A stretch of DNA of 48,763 nucleotides from contig JAZRMX010000046.1 in the NCBI GenBank assembly GCA_045647885.1, positions 1 through 48,763 of the forward strand, given 5' to 3'. The DNA is from HGM04593 sp045647885. GTDB lineage: Bacteria; Bacteroidota; Bacteroidia; Bacteroidales; Bacteroidaceae. Below, piece by piece: positions 7,947 through 15,319 of this stretch (the first letter of the stretch is position 1; each line of letters starts with the position of its first letter). The notes below the pieces were generated by a model, which worked only from the letters and a program-made list of their open reading frames with translations, was not told the DNA's origin and did not search any database. The position numbers were made by a program, and so were the translations under genes.

Positions 7947-8878
7947 TAAAACGCACATTATATTTCGGCAACCCTGCTTACTTGAGTGTTAAGCTTGAAC
8001 AATTGGAAATTCGCTTGCCCGAGGTGGAGAAGAACAATACCCTACCCGATAGTTTTAAGTTATCGGCAACAAAACAGGTTCCCATTGAGGATATAGGTGT
8101 TGTGGTGCTCGACAACAAGCAAATAACCATAACACAAGGAGCAATAAGCGCGTTGCTGAAGAATAATGTCGCTGTTATTTCCTGCGATGAACACCGTATG
8201 CCCACGGGGCTTATGTTGCCACTTACAGGGAACACAACCCAGAGTGAGCGTTTCAGGCACCAAATAGAAGCATCTTTACCATTAAAGAAGCAACTGTGGC
8301 AACAAACAATACAAGCCAAAATTACAAACCAGGCAAGCGTACTCCGTCAACAATGCGGGCTTGAATGTGGCAATATGGCGGCTTGGACAAAGCAAGTAAA
8401 GAGCGGAGATAGCGAAAACCTCGAAGGGCGTGCCGCTGCATTCTATTGGCAGAACCTTTTTGGGCACATACCGGGATTTAATCGCGACCGCGAAGGCGTG
8501 CCACCAAATAACCTGTTAAACTATGGATATGCAGTACTGCGTGCAGTGGTAGCACGTTCATTAGTTGCCAGCGGTTTGTTACCCACATTCGGAATTCACC
8601 ACCACAATAGATACAACGCATATTGCTTGGCCGATGATATTATGGAACCATACCGCCCTTATGTAGACAAAGTGGTTGCGGATATTGTAGATAGCGGTAT
8701 TGATTATTCAACACTGACAACCGAAATAAAGAACAAGCTGCTGTCAATTCCTGTTATAGATGTTGTTATCAACGGCAGGCGTAGCCCATTGATGGTGGGT
8801 GTTAGCACAACAAGTGCGTCGTTGTATAAATGTTATAGTGGTGAAATACGCAAAATTGCATACCCAACGATGGAATGA
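7943..8878 (+). CDS. cas1: CRISPR integrase Cas1
   Basis: A 311-aa Cas1 that, with Cas2, inserts new spacers. The metal-binding residues of the family are visible: Glu161 in ENLEGRAAAFYW, the histidine cluster at about 219-221 in GIHHHNRYNAYCLADD, and the acidic residues in DDIMEPYRP. The sequence matches the type II Cas1 group, including the N-terminal KRTLYFGNPAYLSVK. Its start overlaps the cas9 stop as ATGA, so translation is probably coupled. No part of the gene appears broken. Confidence 0.96.
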   Translation: MIKRTLYFGNPAYLSVKLEQLEIRLPEVEKNNTLPDSFKLSATKQVPIEDIGVVVLDNKQITITQGAISALLKNNVAVISCDEHRMPTGLMLPLTGNTTQSERFRHQIEASLPLKKQLWQQTIQAKITNQASVLRQQCGLECGNMAAWTKQVKSGDSENLEGRAAAFYWQNLFGHIPGFNRDREGVPPNNLLNYGYAVLRAVVARSLVASGLLPTFGIHHHNRYNAYCLADDIMEPYRPYVDKVVADIVDSGIDYSTLTTEIKNKLLSIPVIDVVINGRRSPLMVGVSTTSASLYKCYSGEIRKIAYPTME

Positions 8879-9210
8879 TTGAACGATTCAGTGAATACCA
8901 AATAATGTGGATTTTTGTCTTTTTCGATTTGCCCACCGAGACAAAGCGTGAGCGCAAAATATATGCCGATTTTAGAAAGCAACTTTTGCGCGATGGTTTC
9001 ACTATGTTTCAATTTTCGATATACCTTCGGCATTGCCCAAGCAGAGAAAATGCCGATGTTCATATAAAACGAGTAAAAAAATGGCTTCCCAAGGAGGGTT
9101 ATGTGGGAATATTAACCATAACGGACAAGCAATTTAGCCAAATGGAGTTATTCCGTGGTTGCCAGCATATTAAAAAAGAACTGGAACCTCAACAATTAGA
9201 GTTGTTTTAA
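8875..9210 (+). CDS. cas2: CRISPR adaptation protein Cas2
   Basis: A 111-aa Cas2 with the N-terminal RFSEYQIMWIFVFFDLPTET typical of type II Cas2 proteins. FDLPT is the first beta strand of the ferredoxin fold with its conserved Asp. It bridges two Cas1 dimers in the integration complex. The ATG overlaps the cas1 stop as ATGA, and the residues before FDLP are typical of the family, so this start is kept over the internal Met. It is the last cas gene, followed by a terminator and then the array. Confidence 0.95.
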   Translation: MIERFSEYQIMWIFVFFDLPTETKRERKIYADFRKQLLRDGFTMFQFSIYLRHCPSRENADVHIKRVKKWLPKEGYVGILTITDKQFSQMELFRGCQHIKKELEPQQLELF

Positions 9211-9219
9211 AAAAACAGA

Positions 9220-9254
9220 AAACGGATTTGCACCACAACGATGCAAATCCGTTT
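9220..9254. terminator. Bidirectional terminator between cas2 and the CRISPR array
   Basis: A perfect 13-bp stem (9220-9232 with 9242-9254) with a 9-nt loop. On the plus strand it ends the cas operon. On the minus strand it is followed by TTCTGTTTTTTT, which makes it a good stop for leftward crRNA transcripts leaving the array. Confidence 0.8.
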
Positions 9255-9326
9255 CTATTACACCTCATTTTTTAATTTCTAAAATTCTTTTTAACAATCT
9301 AACAACCAACAACTTACAGACATTGT

Positions 9327-9755
9327 GGTGTGTTTGATATTTCAAAGATACAAATTCAAAAGCAAATCACAACCCAAATGAATATGAAACAACAGTGACT
9401 GTGGTGTGTTTGATATTTCAAAGATACAAATTCAAAAGCAAATCACAACATTATTTGATAATGAATTGTTTAACGACCTGGTGTGTTTGATATTTCAAAG
9501 ATACAAATTCAAAAGCAAATCACAACTAGCATTGTAGTATGTATTAAGTTAAACAAGGTGTGTTTGATATTTCAAAGATACAAATTCAAAAGCAAATCAC
9601 AACAGACACATAGTTAGTAACTTTTAGATAATGGTGTGTTTGATATTTCAAAGATACAAATTCAAAAGCAAATCACAACTATAATGTTGAGAATACCGCT
9701 GACCATTTGGTGTGTTTGATATTTCAAAGATACAAATTTAAAAGCAAATCACAAC
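9327..9755 (-). CRISPR. Type II-C CRISPR array, six 47-bp repeats, five spacers
   Basis: Repeats lie at 9327-9373, 9403-9449, 9480-9526, 9557-9603, 9633-9679 and 9709-9755. The first five are identical; the sixth has one change (C to T on the plus strand at 9739). Spacers are 29, 30, 30, 29 and 29 nt. Read on the minus strand each repeat begins GTTGTGATTTGCTTTTGAAT, like the repeats of Bacteroides II-C systems, and pairs with the tracrRNA. The functional crRNA strand is therefore the minus strand. I could not search the spacers for targets, and none visibly matches another part of this window. Confidence 0.98.
9343..9755 (-). promoter_or_regulatory. Promoter-like element inside each CRISPR repeat
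   Basis: On the crRNA strand every repeat reads GTTG at positions 1-4, 19 nt, then TATCTTTG at positions 24-31. This is a perfect Bacteroidota -7 box with a 3/4 match to the -33 TTTG at an accepted spacing. In plus coordinates the -7 boxes are at 9343-9350, 9419-9426, 9496-9503, 9573-9580, 9649-9656 and 9725-9732. A start 5-7 nt later would fall about 10 nt before each spacer. Confidence 0.55.
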
Positions 9756-9858
9756 AAATAATTCCCCAAAAAGCATTTGTTTCAAATAATAATAGATTTG
9801 GAATTCGTAAACGCAATAATTGTAAATATAAATATCACTAGCCTTCTAACAAAGAAGA
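9756..9858. other. A/T-rich flank at the crRNA-upstream end of the array
   Basis: About 100 nt of A/T-rich sequence between the last repeat and the DPSL terminator. It sits where a transcription leader would be for the minus-strand array. I find no TAnnTTTG box on the minus strand here and no open reading frame. The other flank, 9255-9326, is also A/T rich and could be the integration leader. Confidence 0.4.
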
Positions 9859-9889
9859 AGCGAGAGAGGCTTGCAGTTCCTCTCTCGCT
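9859..9889 (-). terminator. Terminator of the DPSL ferritin gene
   Basis: A perfect 11-bp stem, AGCGAGAGAGG (9859-9869) with its complement (9879-9889), and a 9-nt loop. On the minus strand it is followed by TCTTCTTTG. It lies about 30 nt after the stop codon of the ferritin gene. Confidence 0.75.
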
Positions 9890-9919
9890 ATATTTATAAT
9901 ATTATAAAGCGACGTTAAT

Positions 9920-10435
9920 TCAGCACTTAACCGCCACAGCTTGCATAATCCACTCGACATCGCGCAAACAATCCTGCAAATCCTGTTCGTGCTCCTCTTC
10001 CTCGGCCATAATGCGCTTGGCAATATCGCAAGTGGTATAATCTATATTATTTGTGAGGGTTGCAATCTCCTCGTAACGTATGATAGCACAACGTTCGGCT
10101 GCAATATTCTCTTTCAAGAGGGTTATAACGTCGTTTTTAATGGGTGGTGAATATTTGCAGCGCGCAAGGGCAATCCACTGCGCGGGGTCGAGCACTGGCA
10201 CTCCCTCGAGCTGAATAATTCTGTCGGCAAGCATCTTTGCGTGGGCATACTCCTCTTTTGCGTGTTCCTCGAACTCACGTTGCACGTCGGAGCGCATAGC
10301 ACCCTCCACAACAAAACTACCCACCCAGTACTGGTAATAAGCAAGCCACTCTTCACTGAGTGCTGCATTCAGTTGATTCAATAACTCGGGAACATCAATA
10401 CGCTGACGCAATATCAAAACACTCTCTTTTGCCAT
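9920..10435 (-). CDS. Ferritin-like protein of the DPSL type
   Basis: A 171-aa four-helix ferritin-like protein. Iron-ligand motifs are visible in each helix pair: SEEWLAYYQYW, EFEEHAKEEYAHA, AERCAIIRYEE and AEEEEHEQDL. It also has two cysteines, Cys93 and Cys116. A Cys pair near the di-iron site is the hallmark of Dps-like (DPSL) proteins described in Sulfolobus and Bacteroides fragilis. DPSL cages oxidise and store iron using peroxide and protect DNA from oxidative stress. The gene stands alone with its own terminator, and its proximity to the CRISPR array is probably incidental. A bacterioferritin-like role is the main alternative. Confidence 0.8.
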   Translation of the reverse strand: MAKESVLILRQRIDVPELLNQLNAALSEEWLAYYQYWVGSFVVEGAMRSDVQREFEEHAKEEYAHAKMLADRIIQLEGVPVLDPAQWIALARCKYSPPIKNDVITLLKENIAAERCAIIRYEEIATLTNNIDYTTCDIAKRIMAEEEEHEQDLQDCLRDVEWIMQAVAVKC

Positions 10436-10616
10436 AAGTTCAAAATTTCGGTTAATACAATAGGGAAAACGGAGCCGCCTGTTTTTTGTTCATCAACAAA
10501 AGAGCCTTAAACTGCAAAAAACGAGCTTCTTGTTTTCAAAAAACTGTAGAAAAAATAGTCGATAAGAAGAAAAAAAGTAACTATTATTTAAAATAGTAGA
10601 ATTTAAGTTATTTTTA

Positions 10617-10649
10617 TTCGTGCTCTTTATAATAAAAATTGTATTTTTG
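10617..10649 (+). promoter_or_regulatory. Promoter of the ThiE-like gene
   Basis: TTCG (10617-10620), 21 nt, then TATTTTTG (10642-10649), a perfect TAnnTTTG. Because the box lies downstream of an in-frame TTG at 10639, it rules out that earlier start and supports the ATG at 10681. The 245-nt region upstream is otherwise A/T rich, with a small palindrome CTATT-N6-AATAG (10581-10596). Confidence 0.6.
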
Positions 10650-10680
10650 CAAAAGAAACATAAAATTCACCATACGAGAT

Positions 10681-11265
10681 ATGAAACTGGCTGTAGCCAC
10701 CAAACCGACATTTTTTGTCGAGGAAGATAAAATAATCACTCGTCTGTTCGATGAGGGAATGGATTACCTTTTTCTATACAAAGAATACCCCCACCCCCAA
10801 TTCATCGAAAGATTATTGAGCCTTATCCCCAAGAAGTATCACAAGCGCATTTTCTCGTGCAACGGCCGCCTGATGCAGGAATATAACTTGGCCGGTACAC
10901 TTTTTTCCCTAACCTCGAGCCCTCCTATGGGCACAGAGAAGGGCAAATTGGTGGGCTATGCACACAACCTTAAGGAACTGAAGGACTTGCGTAACACTTA
11001 CGATATTGTTTGCTTCGGCCCTCTTGGCCGTACATTCCACCAGAGTACGGAGCTTAACGAGATTGGCAAGAAGATGATAAACAAGAAGACCTGGGCTTAC
11101 GGCAATATAGACGAGGCCAACTTGAAACGTCTGCCGGCATACGGTTTTGGCGGTGTGATACTCGACGAGCAGCTATGGGCAAACTTCGACCCCTGCCGCT
11201 CTACCGATTACACCGACCTTGTGAGCCGTTTCCAGAGATTGAAAAAAGCTGTGGACAAGCTTTAA
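10681..11265 (+). CDS. Thiamine-phosphate synthase-like (ThiE superfamily) protein
   Basis: A 194-aa protein resembling the short TIM-barrel proteins of Bacteroidales annotated as thiamine-phosphate synthase. It begins KLAVATKPTFFVEEDKIITR. Later segments (DIVCFGPLGRTFHQS, then YGFGGVILDEQLW) resemble the family's C-terminal barrel strands and phosphate-binding region. The usual synthase motifs around the pyrophosphate and thiazole sites are not clearly complete, so activity is uncertain and it may have another role. The ATG at 10681 is chosen because the promoter sits over the upstream TTG. No other thiamine gene is nearby; the next gene is PRPP synthetase. Confidence 0.55.
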   Translation: MKLAVATKPTFFVEEDKIITRLFDEGMDYLFLYKEYPHPQFIERLLSLIPKKYHKRIFSCNGRLMQEYNLAGTLFSLTSSPPMGTEKGKLVGYAHNLKELKDLRNTYDIVCFGPLGRTFHQSTELNEIGKKMINKKTWAYGNIDEANLKRLPAYGFGGVILDEQLWANFDPCRSTDYTDLVSRFQRLKKAVDKL

Positions 11266-11326
11266 AACCACAATACGAGAAATTGAAAAAACAAAATAAA
11301 TATCAAAACATTTAATTAGCTGTATT

Positions 11327-12262
11327 ATGAACAATACTCCCTACATGGTGTTTGCAGGTACAAAATCGCGTTACCTTGCTGAAGAGATTTGCAAAGAACT
11401 TGGTTGTGAACTCGGCCAGATGAACACCACTTATTTTGCCGACGGCGAATTTGCGGTATCGTACGAAGAGTCAATCCGTGGTAAGAATGTATTCCTTGTA
11501 CAATCTACATTCCCCAACTCGGACAACCTTATGGAGCTTCTCCTTATGGTGGATGCTGCTAAACGTGCATCGGCAAAAAGCATCGTAGCTGTAATGCCTT
11601 ACTTTGGTTGGGCTCGTCAGGACCGCAAGGACAAACCCCGTGTTTCTATCGGCGCAAAACTCGTTGCCGACCTTTTGAGCGTTGCCGGTGTAAGCCGTAT
11701 CATCACTATGGACTTGCACGCAGACCAGATTCAGGGATTCTTTGACATACCCGTAGACCACCTCTACGCATCTATGGTATTCGTTCCCTACATCCAATCA
11801 CTCAAGCTCGACGACCTTGTAATCGCAACTCCCGACGTTGGTGGTTCAAAACGTGCAAGCGCATACTCTAAATGCCTTGGTGTACCCCTCGTACTCTGCC
11901 ACAAGACACGTGCAAAAGCAAATGTTGTGGACACAATGCAGATTATCGGTGATGTAAAAGACAAGAACGTTGTACTTGTTGACGATATCGTAGACACTGC
12001 CGGTACCATTTCAAAGGCAGCCAACTTGATGATGGAAAACGGTGCAAAATCGGTTCGCGCCATTGCATCACACTGCATTATGTCGGGTAACGCTTCGGAG
12101 CGTGTACGCGAGTCTTCAATGGAGGAGATTGTATTTACAAACAGTATACCCTACGACCGTGGTTGCCCCAAAGTAAAACAGCTCTCAATCGCAGGCATCT
12201 TTGCCGAGGCTATCGAGTGCGTGCTCAATAACGAATCAATCAGCAAACAATACATCTGCTAA
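11327..12262 (+). CDS. prs: Ribose-phosphate pyrophosphokinase (PRPP synthetase)
   Basis: A 311-aa enzyme that makes PRPP from ribose 5-phosphate and ATP, feeding purine, pyrimidine, histidine and NAD synthesis. Family features are clear: FAGTKSRYLAEEICKELG at the N-terminus, the PYFGWARQDRKD flexible loop, the metal-binding DLHADQIQGFFDIPVDHL segment, and the PRPP-binding loop VLVDDIVDTAGT. Length is normal for bacterial class I enzymes. It lies 61 nt after the ThiE-like gene and 14 nt before the DUF4369 lipoprotein gene. Confidence 0.97.
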   Translation: MNNTPYMVFAGTKSRYLAEEICKELGCELGQMNTTYFADGEFAVSYEESIRGKNVFLVQSTFPNSDNLMELLLMVDAAKRASAKSIVAVMPYFGWARQDRKDKPRVSIGAKLVADLLSVAGVSRIITMDLHADQIQGFFDIPVDHLYASMVFVPYIQSLKLDDLVIATPDVGGSKRASAYSKCLGVPLVLCHKTRAKANVVDTMQIIGDVKDKNVVLVDDIVDTAGTISKAANLMMENGAKSVRAIASHCIMSGNASERVRESSMEEIVFTNSIPYDRGCPKVKQLSIAGIFAEAIECVLNNESISKQYIC

Positions 12263-12276
12263 TTCGTTAATAGCAT

Positions 12277-13023
12277 ATGAAGAAGTTACTGATATTATTC
12301 ATTTCGGCAATTACTCTTTTTGCCTGCAACACACCCGAGTACCGAATAACCGGTACCATTGACGGCGCAGCCGATGGCGACAGCGTTTCGCTCGGTTACT
12401 CCACCAATGGAATAGATTTTGTAACCACCGCAAAAACCACCATTGAGAACGGAGAATTCCGTTTCAAGGGTAAACAGGATGGATGCAAAATATATTATAT
12501 AGGTTACGAAGGTGGCGAGGCACCTGTATATGCACTCTTCTTCCTTGAAGGCGGCGATATAAACGCAGAGATAGCTCCCGACTACAGCTACATTACCGGA
12601 ACACCAATGAACGACCTGAACATACAGATTGAGGATTCGTTGGAGGGTTTTGTAATGGAGATGTTGAGCTACCAGGATGTTCTGTACCGCGACAGCACTA
12701 TAAGCGAGGAGTTGCAAGCCGAAATAAACAACAAGAATTATCTTGTACAGCGCGAAGCTATGACATACATACAGAATGTCATTAGAGAGAACATCAATAA
12801 TATGGTGGGACTCTTCCTGCTTGCGCAGTACAATGAGCTATTCGACAACGAGGAACTTGCATCATTGCTCGCTGCAGTGCCCGACGAGTGCAAAGACAGC
12901 GACAACAACCCGTTGTACAACATTCTGATGGAGATACAGCACCAGCGCAACACTCCCGGTACCATGGATGAGCTGATGAACTCTCTCAACGAGGAGGATG
13001 CCAACCCCGAGGTTGTGGAATAA
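12277..13023 (+). CDS. DUF4369-type lipoprotein
   Basis: A 248-aa predicted lipoprotein: a hydrophobic signal (MKKLLILFISAITLFAC) ends in a lipobox with Cys17. Residues from about 20 to 120 (YRITGTIDGAADGDSVSLGY and following) resemble the DUF4369 domain. In Bacteroidota this domain often precedes a thioredoxin-like domain, but no CxxC thioredoxin motif is present, so this looks like a stand-alone form. The C-terminal half is acidic and helical. The function is unknown. It follows prs by 14 nt and is probably cotranscribed with it. A strong terminator separates it from convergent panB. Confidence 0.75.
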   Translation: MKKLLILFISAITLFACNTPEYRITGTIDGAADGDSVSLGYSTNGIDFVTTAKTTIENGEFRFKGKQDGCKIYYIGYEGGEAPVYALFFLEGGDINAEIAPDYSYITGTPMNDLNIQIEDSLEGFVMEMLSYQDVLYRDSTISEELQAEINNKNYLVQREAMTYIQNVIRENINNMVGLFLLAQYNELFDNEELASLLAAVPDECKDSDNNPLYNILMEIQHQRNTPGTMDELMNSLNEEDANPEVVE

Positions 13024-13037
13024 TACAGGACAAATAG

Positions 13038-13083
13038 ATACCAAAAAAAATGCCGCATAGAAATGCGGCATTTTTTTTGGTAT
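13038..13083. terminator. Bidirectional terminator between the DUF4369 gene and panB
   Basis: A perfect 21-bp inverted repeat (13038-13058 with 13063-13083) with loop AGAA. The GC-rich core TGCCGCAT is flanked by A8 and T8, so both strands end in a U-tract. It serves the two convergent genes. Confidence 0.93.
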
Positions 13084-13103
13084 ACCATATTATATAATAA
13101 GTA

Positions 13104-13925
13104 TCAATACTGCTCTTTTTCGTTGGGGAAGTCGCAGGCTTTAACATCGCTCACATAGTTGCCTACCGCGTCGGTGATAACGCTGTGAAGGTCGGCATAA
13201 CGGCGAAGGAAGCGGGGTGTAAAATCGGCTGTCATACCAAGCATATCGGCATATACAAGCACTTGTCCATCGACATTACCACCGGCACCGATACCAATAA
13301 CAGGAATCTCAAGTTCTTTGGCCACAGACTCGCCGAGCGCTGCCGGTATCTTCTCAAGAACAAGGGCAAAACAACCGGCCTCCTGCAACAGCTTTGCATC
13401 GCGACGCAGTTTTGCTGCTTCCTCTTCGCTCTTTGCGCGCACCGAATATGTTCCAAACTTGTTTATGCTCTGCGGTGTAAGACCCAGGTGACCCATAATG
13501 GGAATTCCGGCATCGAGTATCTTGCGCACGGAGGGAAGAATCTCCTCACCACCCTCGAGCTTTAAAGCATCGGCGTGGCTCTCCTTCATTATACGTATTG
13601 CGTTCTTCACAGCCTCGTCGGCATTTACCTGATAGGTACCGAAGGGCATATCCACTACCACAAGCGCACGCTTCACACCACGTACCACCGATTTTGCGTG
13701 ATAAATCATCTGGTCGAGTGTTATGGGGAGGGTTGTTACATTTCCTGCCATTACATTAGAGGCTGAATCGCCCACGAGTATAGCATCGACACCGGCACCA
13801 TCAATAAGCATTGCTGTGGTGTAGTCATATGCGGTGAGCATTGCAATCTTCTCACCCTTGCGTTTCATCTCTATAAAACGGTGAGTGGTAACTTTTCTTG
13901 GATCTTCAACAATATACTTTGACAT
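13104..13925 (-). CDS. panB: 3-methyl-2-oxobutanoate hydroxymethyltransferase
   Basis: A 273-aa enzyme that adds a hydroxymethyl group from methylene-tetrahydrofolate to 2-oxoisovalerate, making ketopantoate, the first step of pantothenate and CoA synthesis. Family signatures are visible: KIAMLTAYDYTTAMLIDGAG, ILVGDSASNVMAG, VVVDMPFGTYQ, ALKLEGG, PIMGHLGLTPQS and IPVIGIGAGG. Magnesium-binding Asp and catalytic Glu regions are intact. It is a single-gene unit with its own promoter and shares a terminator with the convergent lipoprotein gene. Other pan genes are not in the window. Confidence 0.96.
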   Translation of the reverse strand: MSKYIVEDPRKVTTHRFIEMKRKGEKIAMLTAYDYTTAMLIDGAGVDAILVGDSASNVMAGNVTTLPITLDQMIYHAKSVVRGVKRALVVVDMPFGTYQVNADEAVKNAIRIMKESHADALKLEGGEEILPSVRKILDAGIPIMGHLGLTPQSINKFGTYSVRAKSEEEAAKLRRDAKLLQEAGCFALVLEKIPAALGESVAKELEIPVIGIGAGGNVDGQVLVYADMLGMTADFTPRFLRRYADLHSVITDAVGNYVSDVKACDFPNEKEQY

Positions 13926-13965
13926 AAGTTCAATATTGGTTAAGCATTTTTGCTACAAATTTCTG

Positions 13966-13973
13966 CAAAGTTA
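13966..13973 (-). promoter_or_regulatory. -7 box of panB
   Basis: The minus strand reads TAACTTTG, a perfect TAnnTTTG, giving a predicted leader of about 35 nt. The -33 region is not clear. Confidence 0.5.
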
Positions 13974-14098
13974 GGGGAAATTTATTTAATAATGGAATTT
14001 ATGGTAAAAATTCATTATTGTGGATAAATAATCAAGAAAAAAGAGCACTTTGTTTGAGCTTTTTGAGTAAATTAGCGAGGATAAACAAGCACGGAATA

Positions 14099-15319
14099 AT
14101 GAAAATTATACATACATCGGACTGGCATTTGGGGCAGACTTTTTTCGGCTATGACCGCGCCAAAGAACACCATTGTTTTCTGGAATGGTTGAAAGGTGTT
14201 ATAAAAGAGAACGGCACAGACCTGCTACTCATTGCCGGGGATGTGTTCGACACTCCTAACCCTTCGGCCGAAGCACAGAAAATTTATTACAGGTTCATAA
14301 AGCAGATTACTACGGAGAACCCCGGATTGCAGATTATAATAACATCGGGCAACCACGACTCGGCAGCACGTCTTGAAGCTCCGAATCCACTGCTCGAAGA
14401 GCTGAATATTGCGGTGCGAGGAGTTGTACACCGCACTGCCGATGGAGAAATAGATTACGAACGACATATAATACCTATTAAGGTGGGCTGTTGCCTTGCC
14501 GTTCCATATTTGCGACAGGGTGACTACCCTGCTGCCGACACCCATGGTGAAGGGGTAAAGAATTTTTATACCAAATTATACTCCATTGCGTCTGAAAAGT
14601 ACAAAAAGATAATTGCAATGGGGCACTTGCAGGCTACAGGTTCCGAGATTTCAAACGACGACCGTTCGGAACGTACAACCATTGGTGGGCTCGATGCTGT
14701 GAACCCCGATTTTTCAGACAGAGGTATCATATACACTGCTCTCGGACACCTTCATAAAGCACAGCGTGTGTCGGGGAGAGAAAATATGCGATACTCCGGT
14801 TCACCACTCCCTATGTCGTTTGCCGAACGCAGGAACAAGCAAAGTGTTACCTTGATAACTACCGACGGAGAGAACACCAAAATTGAAAAGATAAATTTTG
14901 AGCCACCGGTAAAGTTGCTCACAATACCGGCTTCGGGTGCTAAGCTCATTGAGGAAGTTGTGGAAGAACTGAAGGAACTGAAGAAGACTGAGGAAGGAGA
15001 TAACATCGACTATGCTCCATACCTTGAGGTTCAGGTGCTTGTGGACGGGCCCGACCCCACACGAAGGACTTTGGTGGAGAAAGCCATTGAGGGAAAATAT
15101 GTGAGACTTGCAAGGATTGTTGCCGTATCGCCACAAAGCGAAAGCAATGAGAACACCTTGCTCTCGTATGACGATTTAAAGAAGATTGAGCCTATAGAAC
15201 TTGCAAAAATCGTATACAAGCAGAGATACGACAATGCAGAGATGACTGAAAATCTTGTAAAAAAACTCAACGAAATAATTAAGGAGGTGGAAAATGAAAA
15301 TATTAGCAATAAGGGGTAG
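14099..15319 (+). CDS. sbcD: Nuclease SbcCD subunit D (Mre11-like)
   Basis: A 406-aa calcineurin-like phosphoesterase, the nuclease half of SbcCD, which opens hairpins and trims protein-blocked DNA ends. Metal-binding motifs are in order: HTSDWHLGQ, IAGDVFDTPNPS, TSGNHDSAARLE, then MGHLQATG and ALGHLHKAQ. The ATG at 14099 is used because MKIIHTSDWHLG is the family's usual start; an in-frame TTG at 14018 would add 27 unrelated residues. Its 3' end overlaps sbcC by 26 bp, so the subunits are probably coupled in translation. Confidence 0.95.
   Translation: MKIIHTSDWHLGQTFFGYDRAKEHHCFLEWLKGVIKENGTDLLLIAGDVFDTPNPSAEAQKIYYRFIKQITTENPGLQIIITSGNHDSAARLEAPNPLLEELNIAVRGVVHRTADGEIDYERHIIPIKVGCCLAVPYLRQGDYPAADTHGEGVKNFYTKLYSIASEKYKKIIAMGHLQATGSEISNDDRSERTTIGGLDAVNPDFSDRGIIYTALGHLHKAQRVSGRENMRYSGSPLPMSFAERRNKQSVTLITTDGENTKIEKINFEPPVKLLTIPASGAKLIEEVVEELKELKKTEEGDNIDYAPYLEVQVLVDGPDPTRRTLVEKAIEGKYVRLARIVAVSPQSESNENTLLSYDDLKKIEPIELAKIVYKQRYDNAEMTENLVKKLNEIIKEVENENISNKG

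Noticed and set aside
9220..9254. Relic CRISPR repeat in the cas2 terminator (it contains GCAAATC and CACAAC)
   Set aside because: Only short words match and they are out of order relative to the repeat; a hairpin terminator explains the sequence better.
9255..9326. A sixth spacer or a further degenerate repeat left of repeat 1
   Set aside because: The sequence has no similarity to the repeat beyond A/T richness.
9920..10435. The ferritin gene as part of the CRISPR system because it is adjacent
   Set aside because: It is separated by its own terminator and is a common free-standing gene in Bacteroides relatives.
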